Made by a program: the position numbers and the translations under genes
The notes under the pieces: model-generated
Databases searched by the model: none
Told to the model about the DNA's origin: nothing
What the model saw: only the letters and a program-made list of their open reading frames with translations
Assembly: GCA_973895155.1 (NCBI GenBank)
Contig: OZ316895.1
Coordinates: 16,864,001-16,928,000 of the forward strand
Source of the DNA: Marsupella aquatica
Taxonomy: Eukaryota; Marchantiophyta
Direction of reading: 5' to 3'
Length of the DNA stretch: 64,000 nt
In this document: positions 55,796 to 64,000 of the stretch, one piece after another
How positions within the stretch are numbered: position 1 is the first letter of the stretch
Layout of the letters: the number at the start of each line of letters is the position of its first letter

Positions 55796-57937
55796 TCACC
55801 GACATTGAGGACACAACCATGATCCACTAGGAATCATGTGCAAGGGTGGTGTCAAACACGACACGTGCCATCCTCTAGAACACCGATCACAAATCAACAT
55901 AGTAGCTGCTCCCTGAACAGACCCACACAACATACACTTCAAGCCAGCACGAACATGTGCCAAACTTGGATCCACAGTACCATCAATGTTTGGAAGATGA
56001 CATGGCGCACAATTACGCACATGATCCTTCCAAACCATACCATCACGTCTTTCCAATATAAGGACTCCAGAAGGCAATATTTCACGCACACGTAAGATTG
56101 TCCGCTCTGCGGTCACATCAAGCGTCGTTGGTGCTGTCTGTTGCAAATAAACATAATCGCCAGGATGAAATCTTCTAATCCTCGTGCGATAACCTCCTCC
56201 ACGAATAGTAGCATACCGTAAAGTATCACGATGTTGGGCAATAGCAAGGTTGTCAAAGGCCATGGGCATGACTCTCTCAAAAACTTGTGCCCTCTCTGAA
56301 CAAACCTTGACCCAAACATTTGAATCATCCAAATCCACAACAGTTGCAACATCACGACGAATAGCCGTTGGCAAATCTGGCTCTCTACCATAGAGCAAGA
56401 AATAAGGTGAGAAGGATGCAAGTGATGCTTGTCGACTAAAACGGTAGCCCATAGCTAACCAAGGTAGTTGGAGATCCCAGTCTCCCAAATGACCAACCTG
56501 CAAGCCATACTTACGCAATCCTCTCTTCATAGTTTGTACAACTCTCTCTGCCAATCCATCTGCCTCAGGATGATCGCGAGAAGTAGTACAATGATCAATC
56601 AGAGCTTGCTCACACAAACCCTCAAAATCTCCACGGAATTTGGTGCCCTGATCAGTCAACACCTCAGCTGGTGCTCCAAAGTGACTGAGTACTCGATCCA
56701 AAAATGTGGTAGCCACTCCTCCACTAGCTTTATCTGGCAATGCCACTAGTTCAATCCACTTGGAGAAGTGCTCCACCATAACCAAAACATACCGATTGTG
56801 ACGTTGGGTAAGAGGCAATGGACCAGCAAAGTCCAAACTCCATCGATATCCCAAACCCATGATCGGTAGCGGATGCAACTGGGGAGTGGGAGCATTGAAC
56901 GATGCTCGCACTCGATCACAAACCACACACTTAGCTATCAATTGTTGGACATCAGTGTGCATACCACGCCACCAATATTGTATCTGCAGCAAGCTGTAAG
57001 TGCGCTTTACACCAAAGTGCCCTAACTCTTTGTGCGCATGTCGCACCAAATGTACTCGTTGTGACGGTTTTGGTACAACCAACACCTTTCCATCACGTAG
57101 TACCCTCAAAAGATGGTTTCCTTCCCATCTAAATCTCTTGGCTCTTTGTAGAACCCTATCACGCTCCTTAGCATCAACATTGCCACCAATGGAGCCAACA
57201 CGCAAATATTCCAACACTCTCACATCGTTGTGAATATCTTGCTGTCCAAAAACTACATCACCAACATCCATATCGGAAGACTCATCATCTACTCTATCCA
57301 ATGAAGTAGAGTCTACATATCCACTACATACTGGCACCCAACAAAGGAAAGCAGACGCATGCCATCTCGACACCATCTCCTTATCCGTCTTATCATGCCA
57401 TCGGGCTCCAGTCTCATCCTCTTGACTGGTACATGGATTGCGGTTCAACCCATCCGCATCCAAATTCACTTTTCCAAGTCTATGCACAACCTGAAAATCA
57501 TACTCCTGCAACAACAATGTCCATCGTGCAAGCTTGCCTCTAAGCTTGTCAGACTCCATTAACCACTTGAGAGGTTGATGATCAGTGATCAAGGTGAACA
57601 AATTACCAAACAAATAGCAACGGAAATGTGCCACAGCCCACACTGCTGCCAAACACTCTCCCTCATAAGAGCTATACTTAGCCTCTGCTGAATTGTTGGA
57701 TCTACTGGCATACGCCACAACAAACTCATTCCCCTCATCATCCTTCTGAGTCAACACTGCTCCAAGTCCTACTCCACTCCAATCAGTGTGAAGCTGAAAT
57801 GGTTGCCCTGAAATGGGTCTTCTCAAAATAGGTGTTGACGCCAGTCTTTCCTTCAACTCCTGGAAAGCATGCTCCTGGTCGTCTCCCCAAATCCACTCCT
57901 GATCCAACTTAGTGAGTATAGTTAAAGGTTTAGCAAG
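55796..57937 (-). pseudogene. Gypsy RNase H, integrase and C-terminal PHD finger
   Basis: One long open frame ending in a natural stop at 55796; its upstream limit is a TAG at 57938-57940. Numbering from 57907: RNase H fills about residues 35-155 (LHTDWSG, YEGECLAAV, TDHQPLKWL, LDADGLNR). The integrase zinc finger (H..H..CVVC) is at about 285-330. The catalytic triad is D359 (WSLDFAGP), D419 (LTDQGTKF) and E454 (ADGLAERVVQT), a D-34-E spacing. After the C-terminal integrase domain (FHPGDYVYLQ ... VWKDHVRN) comes a complete Cys4-His-Cys3 PHD finger at about 658-703: CMLC, CDRC, WHVSC and CPQC, with PSGSWLCP typical of the fold. PHD fingers read histone H3 tails. In chromoviruses this position holds a chromodomain, so a role in targeting integration is a reasonable inference. 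Confidence 0.93.
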
Positions 57938-57940
57938 CTA

Positions 57941-59126
57941 GTTAAATCCTTTAACATACCTCCTATAGTAGTTCGCCAATCCCAAGAATGCACGAACTCT
58001 GCTCACATCAGTAGGACGAGGAATCTGTGTTAGTAATGGCCTCCATCTTAGTCTGTTGCACACCCAATCCTCCTGGGTAGATAGTGTGGCCCAAATACTC
58101 AATCTTTTCTTGAAAGAACTTACACTTGCCGGGATGGAGCTTCAATCCATGTTCCCTCAATCTCTCAAACACAATCTGCAAATGTCTCTGATGTTCTTCC
58201 ACAGTAGAAGAATAAACCAAAATATCATCAATATAACATCTGACAAAATCCAAACCTGCAAGGATTCGATCCATGACTCTCTAGAACTCAACTGGTGCAT
58301 TCTTCAACCCAAATGGTAAGAAGAACCACTGATACAAATGATCTTTCCCATAAGAACCAATCCCCCAGAATGCTGTCTTGGACCTGTTAGAATGCCTAAT
58401 TGGCAACTGATGGTACCCCGCTCTGAGGTCCAACAAACTAAAAATCCTTGCATGCCCCACTGCATCAAAGATCTCCTCCGGTGTGGGCATGGCATATCGA
58501 TCAGATTTTGTTTGACAATTAATAGGCCGGTAATCACCGCACATTCGCCTATCCGTGTAATTGCCATGCACATCCTTCTTGGCTGGCATCACTGTGGCAG
58601 ATGCATACTCTCCGTATGAAATCTCCACCAAACCAGCTTCCAACAAATCCTGAGTTCTACTCCGGATCAATGCCCTCTCCATATCACTATATCGATATGG
58701 TCGTCGAAAGATTGGCACATCACTAGCCAATTCAATCTGAATACCAGGGTCCTTCAATGTTCCCAAATCCTTCATGCTAAATGCAGAATAATTCCAGTAA
58801 CTCTTCAAGAATTGATACATTCGACGTCTCTCACCCCCTGTCAACTTAGGGCCAATTTGTGGCTCCCAACTCTCCATCAAAGCTGTGATGTCTTCCTTTG
58901 GGGTTGAAGAGATAGTCGGTGGTTGCTATTTAGCAACAATTTGAGCAGTCCCAACCTGCTCAACAATCTGTCCTGCCATAGGTCTATGGACTGTCTGCTC
59001 GCCCCCAACTATGGTCGCTATTGTCTCAGTAGACCGCAAGCTCACCAATGGACGATCAGTAACACCAAAAGAGCACATCCGCAATTGTTCAGCTAATCCC
59101 AAGCTGATAATCCAAGTCAAGCAATT
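57941..59126 (-). pseudogene. Gypsy reverse transcriptase, broken
   Basis: From the linker at 59126 the frame continues to TAG at 58926-58928, on through the RT fingers (PYRYSDMERALI; SATVMPAKKD; RMCGDYRPIN; FSLLDLRAGYHQ; LPFGLKNAP) to TAG at 58281-58283 (consensus Q of AEFQRVMD), then through the active site CYIDDILVYSS at about 58224-58240. A one-base frame change near 58030 separates MEAI from IPRPTDVSRVRAFLGLANYY, and TAG at 57938-57940 follows before RNase H. The catalytic Asp pair is intact. The three stops fit CAG to TAG. The linker just downstream of the inserted LTR (NCLTWIISLGLAEQLR) is contiguous with methyltransferase motif X. Confidence 0.93.
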
Positions 59127-59131
59127 CAAAT
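59127..59131. repeat. Target site duplication CAAAT, left copy
   Basis: Identical to 60256-60260 on the other side of the solo LTR. Confidence 0.92.
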
Positions 59132-60255
59132 TGTGGTATAGCCGGAAGAATTAAAAGTGACACTTTTCACTTAAAGACCAAGGTTTCGATCCCTTTAAGA
59201 ACAAAATAGGAATGGATTGAATGATTGTAACTGTTTTGAAGACTTAAGAGTATCACTCAACCAAATCTTCAGACAAAAGAGAAACAAATGGATAAACTAA
59301 CAAAATGAACAGAAAAGATTAATTCCCAAGTCATGGATTATGGAAAAGCTTTTAGAACCAAGGTCCAATGGATTGAATCTCCACTGCCACTCCTTCAAAA
59401 AGGATTCTGGTCTTATTGTGTTAACAAGATTGCAACAAATCTCGCCTCAATTGCTCTTCTCCATCACCATGAAAATATAAACAGAAAGGATAAATGCTCA
59501 CCAACACCAAAGTAGCTTTCTGGTGACCGATACAATGATACTCACTAAAATGCCGTCAACATGGATAGAACTTCGGCGATACGCAACTCCGATCTATCAC
59601 TAGTGGGTATGCCAAAGTAAGGGTAACGGTACTAACTATTCTGAAATCAGAATCTTGCTCCTTTTTATCCACATTATCATTGAATCCTTAGCGATTCTTG
59701 ACCCACAAGCAATCCTAATTTGAATTCATATGATCTTGGAAATTTGTAATGAAACACTCAGGCACCAACAGGAATAAATTCATTACATCACAAAGGAAGT
59801 GTTTTACTTCATTCATAAATCATTCTCGAAAGCAATGATTACAAAGGAAGGAGGGAAACTTGCAAAAGTTTGCAATACTGAATACAAGCTTCACTGAAAA
59901 ACAAAAAGGAAAACGATAATCTTATAGGTCTAAGTGGAGCATAAAAAGGGGAAATGAAAAGTCATGCCTTTTCAAAACTTAGAAAAAAAAGGTAATAAAA
60001 ATTGAGTACTAAACTAAGGTAGAAAAAGATCACTAAATAACTAGGGTAAATGGGTAACAAAAATCTGTCTTCGAACTTCCGCCGAGTATCGTCCTTCATA
60101 AGTTTGGTCTCCATGGGACACCTCTCAGAAGCGTCCTTCATAAGTATTGTCAGCAAGGTAAAGTTGGGCATTTGGGTACCAAAATGCAATTAATTTGTGA
60201 ACTTTGCATCTTATTTCCATCTTCCATTGATTTTGCGAAAAATTCAGGTGTCACA
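59132..60255. mobile_element. Solo LTR nested in the methyltransferase-RT junction
   Basis: 1124 bp starting TGTGGTATAGCC and ending GGTGTCACA on the plus strand (TG...CA), flanked on both sides by CAAAT (59127-59131 and 60256-60260). It has no coding capacity, PBS or PPT, so it is a solo LTR left after recombination. On the minus strand it starts TGTGACACC, a common plant gypsy LTR start. The insertion plus one target copy is 1129 nt, that is 1 mod 3, exactly the offset between the methyltransferase frame and the RT frame. Confidence 0.92.
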
Positions 60256-60260
60256 CAAAT
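60256..60260. repeat. Target site duplication CAAAT, right copy
   Basis: Identical to 59127-59131. Confidence 0.92.
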
Positions 60261-61293
60261 CCATGGCTTGACCAAGGACTTGGCAGCGTGAACTCTCTGA
60301 CACAGAGGCAACCGCAGTAGTGCCAGTCAAAAATCCCATAGCACGCTCTCTTTCATCAGCAGTAGGTTCCACTAACTGCTGTAGAGTTGTATCCCAGACA
60401 AGTCCAGGCCCACCTGCTCTGAATGCATATGAAACAGAATGACTCACAAAAGTGGGTAATGCACAACGTGGGCGACCAACTACATTGACCACTGCCAATG
60501 GAGGTTTGTCAGGCTAGGTCACACCTTGTGCACGACGCCCTGGATCCAAAATATCATCCACCACCAAGGCTGTTGAGTGAGGAATGCTATCAAATGCTCG
60601 CTTCAACACCTCACAAGGTAACAAATTAGTCCACCACAAGCGTGGACGATGTGCACAAGAACCCACACGTGCAGCATCCAATAACACAGCAGGTCCAATC
60701 CAAGACTTAACCTGATGAACGCTGGCAACAAGTTGATGACGATCATCACCCAATAATGGCACATTCTCCAAAATGTAGGCAGGGGAATGTGTCTAATGCA
60801 ACTGAAGATGACGCAACACCCGTAACATCTCCCAAAACAATGCAGATCTTGGATCATGAAGTCCATGTCCAACTCCAGCTCTAGATTGAACCTGACATGG
60901 CCAACCCGCAATCACCAAATCAATGGGGCCAACGCGATCCAAATGATCCACCCCCAACAAGGAAATATCAACTGGCAATGCATGTTGATAACCACGAACG
61001 GCATCCACTGGCAACAATTGTGGATAACGTTCAACCAACAATGCCACATGACGTAATGAGACTCTACGTGCTGTCTCATCAGTCTCCACATACAAATAAC
61101 GGTGCACAGTCCGAATGCCGGCTTGAAGAATGGCAGCCAATCCAGTGCTAATTCCACCAAATAAATCCAACAAACAAATACCCTCATGTGGATATTGCCA
61201 TGCAATAGGAGTAGTATCCAGTGGTGAAGAGTCACTGGTCCATTTGCAGTTGACTGCTCTGCTCCTGATTGCGGTGTAAAAGCATGACGCCAT
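60261..61293 (-). pseudogene. C5 cytosine DNA methyltransferase domain of the gypsy polyprotein (DNMT3-like motif order)
   Basis: The domain would transfer methyl groups from S-adenosylmethionine to cytosine C5. In one frame, in canonical order: motif I LLDLFGGISTG (61173-61141, SAM binding); motif II acidic YVETDE; motif IV DLVIAGWPCQ with the catalytic Cys codon TGT at 60895-60897; motif VI LENVPLLG; motif VIII CAHRPRLWWTNL; after a short target-recognition stretch, motif X VLGQAMDL at the edge of the solo LTR. HRPRLWWTNL and the short recognition region resemble DNMT3 more than DNMT1 or CMT; no chromodomain or BAH is present. Two TAG codons (60793-60795, 60514-60516) interrupt it, both where CAG would fit. 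The frame is -1 relative to the upstream protease; both are open over 60912-61293. The ATG at 61293 follows a TGA, so expression by frameshift or internal start cannot be excluded. All catalytic motifs remain. Confidence 0.93.
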
Positions 61294-62450
61294 GCATCAT
61301 GTATCAATCGGGCCGCACTTTGTGGCAAGGCCTGTCCAGTACCCCATACTGGTGTCACAACACTATCAATGGGCAATCCATGCATCAAGTGTTCCTCATG
61401 TGTCTCCTCCACCATAGGAACATTTGCTGCATGTGCGTTACCCTCAATCAAATCATCAGCTCCAGTAATCAAACTACTAAATGTTGCCAAAGATAATGGT
61501 GCAGATTTGGGGCCTCCAACAGGTCCACTAAATTGCACTGGCAATTGGCTCAATCGAGCATCTCCACATTGCCAATCGGGTCGGTACGACATCGATTCAT
61601 TCCAAAAATCAAGAACAAATCCCATAGGATAGAGAACTGTACATCCCACCAAGACATCATATGACTCAGCCTTAGTCAAAATAGCTTGAGCCTGGATCCA
61701 TGAGTTATCCTTTAAATGATCCTCCTGAATCCTAAGTTCAAGTGCTCGTCGAGTGATATGCTGTGTGGGTGTAGGTCCTCCCAATGAAGTCTGAATGGGA
61801 AAGGGACACTCCTCCAAATCATCATAACGCAATCCCAATCCTCTTATCGCAGACTTACCCAACATCAAGGGCTGAGCACCAGTATCTAGTAACACTCGCT
61901 CTGGCTGGTATATTGCTCCAGAAGGCCCAACTAATCGGAAGATACCACTCCGATTATCCAATGATATGATGCTAGGTTTAAACCTAGTCCTCTCATAAGC
62001 AGGGCGCGCTGGTAAATCTATCAACCTTGCTGCTGCTGCATGCCATGTCTCACCACTAGAAATAGGTGGATTCAACTCCACTGCTTCAAAATTGGGCGTT
62101 GCTTCTGCATGCGAAGCAACAGCTGGAGTGTCCTCGCATAATGTGGCCACCAATCTAAACACCTCTGCTGGACTAACTCCCAATGTCAACATATCCGTAG
62201 TTGAAAATAATGGCGTGCGCACTATAGTAGTGGCCGCCCCCAACAGGGTACTTGTCATCCCTGTCACAACATCACTTGAATCCGCCAACTTACCCCCACC
62301 TGGGTTAGTCCAAACCGGATTCATAGAGGTAGTTTGAACTGCCTCTAACAATGTAAATGATTGGGGAAGCTTCGTTTGACGACAAATATCCCCTCTCTGA
62401 GGATCCAACTCTACCACTGCTCCTCTAGGCTCAAGGGCTTTTGTTGCTCC
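61220..62450 (-). pseudogene. Gypsy aspartic protease and linker
   Basis: The frame continues from Gag after a TGA at 62451-62453 and stays open to 60912, although from about 61220 the methyltransferase reads in another frame. The protease active site LLDTGAQPLMLG lies at about 61895-61860 (DTG at 61886-61878), followed by LGGPTPTQHI and YDVLVGCTVLYPMG, matching a retropepsin-like fold. It would cleave the polyprotein. The about 170-residue stretch before it has no recognised domain. Confidence 0.85.
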
Positions 62451-62453
62451 TCA

Positions 62454-64000
62454 AGTTAAAGCTGCTGATGCATCCACATGCGCAGTACCACACATAAATC
62501 CCATGGTGGCAAGATCTCCATCAGCTCCATAAGAGGTTGAAGCTCCATAGGATGTAGAAGCCCCATCACTAGCAGTAGGTCTAACTTGAGAACTAGCCAT
62601 TGCAGCTAGTTGTTGCTCCAATTGAGCAATCTTTGCATCCTTAGGATCTGTGGTAACGGTAGGAGCAACATCACCTCCCTGTCTTCCTACATGTGGTATG
62701 CCTCGACCACGTCCACCACCTCTACCTCCTCTTCCCTGATCATACGCACGTGGTCCTTCCCGTCGTAGTTTAGGATGAAGTACAAAACACCTATCTTTGG
62801 TGTGTCCAGCAACTCCACAATGATCACATTGTCATTGATCAGGTGTAGATGCCCCTCCTTGCCCCCTATTATCTGGGCAATATCTTTGTGCATGATCCCC
62901 ACCACAAGTCCAACATCCTGATTGTTGTCCAGCATAAGAAGGCACACGTCTCTGACTAGTAGATTCCTGTGTTGTAGGCTTCTCTCTCTGGCTCTTACGT
63001 GCAGTAGGTTGCAGTGTGGGCGTCGATGCAACCTTTGGTGCTTCCTTGGAAAATCCGGAAGTCACCACCTTCTCATTCACCATATTGAGCTCAATGCGCT
63101 CAGCAAGTGCAAAAACTATAGCCAATGTGGGATCTGAATCCCTCAGTAGAGTGGCATCTGTCACTCTACGACGCAACTCCCTATCTAGAATTGCATACCA
63201 AAATTGGACCGCTTGGGCCTCTATCACTCCTTGTGTGACCGTAATCAACCTTCGCATACGAGTGTATGCCTCACGTAGGCTCTCTCCAGTCTTGCGTTGG
63301 AACTCCTGAAGACCCTTCAACTTATCGGTTCTCACACCCTGGTAGTTCTGCTTCAATACTTGAAAGAACTTCATCACAGGGTTAAATGTTGGCGCAACTC
63401 CACTCCCAGCCACAATCACACCGGTAGGAGTAGCGGTGGATGCTGATGGAGTGCCATTCTGGCTAGTGCTGCTAGAAGAAGCCGCAGTTGTAGCAATGGG
63501 TTGGGAAACCACACTTGTGCCATAAGTGATGGACACATAGTTTGGTGACCAATGCTGTCTCCATGCCTCAATATCCACTAAATGAGCCTTTCAAAACTCA
63601 TGGTAGTCATCCATGGGTGGCCCCTCCAAATGCTGAAACAACCCTTTCCAAGCCATGAAAAGTGTAAACAATGTGGCATTACGCATTATCTGCATATCAT
63701 ACCACGTATCAAACTCTTGGATGAAATTATCCAAATCAATCGTGCCAACTGCACCAGAGTATCTCCTCGGTCCTTTCGTTGCCCCATACATCTCCTCCAT
63801 ATCCCACAACAATGGAACAGTCACTTGATGTCGAGGAGAAGTGGCTACTAAGTCCTCGTCAGAATCACTATCTGAAACCCCACTTGTGACCACTAACAAT
63901 GTCGTCGGCCAAAATTGCACTCCACTCCAAGTGAAACCAGATCGTCGTCCCTCGGGTAACCCCGTATCACTAGAAGACTCCGTGATGACCAATTTTCCCT
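62454..64000 (-). pseudogene. Gypsy Gag with two zinc knuckles, running off the right edge
   Basis: One frame from the window edge to 62454, broken by TGA at 63591-63593 (fits TGG to TGA) and a TGA just below 62832. The capsid-like segment (FNPVMKFFQVLKQNYQGV ... LKGLQEFQRKTGESLREAYTRMRRL) matches the retrotransposon Gag domain. Two knuckles follow: CWTCGGDHAQRYC, slightly irregular with three residues before the His, and the regular CDHCGVAGHTKDRC. A GR-rich segment (GRGGRGGGRGRG) and a Gln/Ala-rich helix lie between the knuckles and the protease. The start codon is outside or at the edge of the window. Confidence 0.9.

Larger units (their letters stand above)
54100..64000 (-). mobile_element. 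Ty3/gypsy retrotransposon carrying a cytosine DNA methyltransferase and a PHD finger (5' end outside window)
   Basis: Read on the minus strand the element runs Gag, two zinc knuckles, DTG protease, C5 DNA methyltransferase, RT, RNase H, integrase, PHD finger, polypurine tract and 3' LTR. RT before integrase is the Ty3/gypsy order. The 5' LTR and start of Gag lie beyond the right edge. The coding region carries eight nonsense codons, each explicable by a transition, two frame changes (about 61220 and 58030) and an inserted solo LTR. The methyltransferase is inside the polyprotein, not a neighbour: its last motif reads directly into the RT linker once the insertion is discounted. The copy is non-autonomous now, but its enzymes keep their catalytic residues. 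Confidence 0.95.

Noticed and set aside
59132-60255. Intron or coding linker between methyltransferase and RT
   Set aside because: TG...CA ends, perfect 5-bp flanking duplications, absence of coding signal and the exact frame arithmetic fit an inserted solo LTR better.
60261-61293. Bacterial contamination or a restriction-modification gene
   Set aside because: The domain is in line with gypsy protease and RT on the same strand and shares their nonsense decay, so it belongs to the retrotransposon.

Overview
The window looks like nuclear DNA of a land plant that still makes flagellated sperm (bryophyte, lycophyte, fern or a similar lineage). The reasons are intron-rich plant genes (class III peroxidase, VTL/nodulin-21 type iron transporter, F-box/kelch protein, an orphan DYW domain of a plant organelle RNA editor) beside an intact TTLL9-type tubulin glutamylase, an axoneme gene that flowering plants lack. 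I cannot name the species.

Layout. 0-9 kb holds little beyond a DYW relic (1.8-2.1 kb) and tandem repeats. 10.9-16.0 kb is an 11-exon TTLL9-type gene. 17.5-18.1 kb (minus) is a mitochondrial-type MaoC/HTD2 hydratase, followed by a foldback repeat at 18.3 kb. 20.18-26.54 kb is a complete Ty1/copia element on the minus strand with 344-bp LTRs and a 5-bp target duplication. 32.0-33.2 kb is an F-box/kelch gene. 35.7-36.4 kb holds a solo LTR of the same copia family and tRNA-derived repeats. 39.8-41.6 kb is a four-exon secreted peroxidase. 48.1-50.3 kb is a five-exon VTL-type iron transporter. 50.3-53.1 kb is tandem repeats, a SINE-like element and another copia-related LTR.

The most unusual object fills 54-64 kb on the minus strand and runs off the right edge: a Ty3/gypsy element whose polyprotein order reads Gag, two zinc knuckles, DTG protease, a C5 cytosine DNA methyltransferase (motifs I, IV, VI, VIII and X, catalytic Pro-Cys present), reverse transcriptase, RNase H, integrase and a C-terminal PHD finger. 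It therefore carries both a DNA methylation writer and a predicted histone reader. A 1124-bp solo LTR with a perfect CAAAT target duplication has split the methyltransferase from the RT; removing it together with one target copy puts the two halves back in one frame.

Both large retrotransposons are dead through nonsense codons that can each be explained by a C-to-T or G-to-A transition, and the six differences between the copia LTRs are all transitions, four of them at CpG. This is the footprint expected of heavy cytosine methylation followed by deamination. A second recurring theme is two- to four-copy tandem duplication in introns and gene flanks, including a partial duplication of a TTLL9 exon and of the 3' end of the F-box gene.
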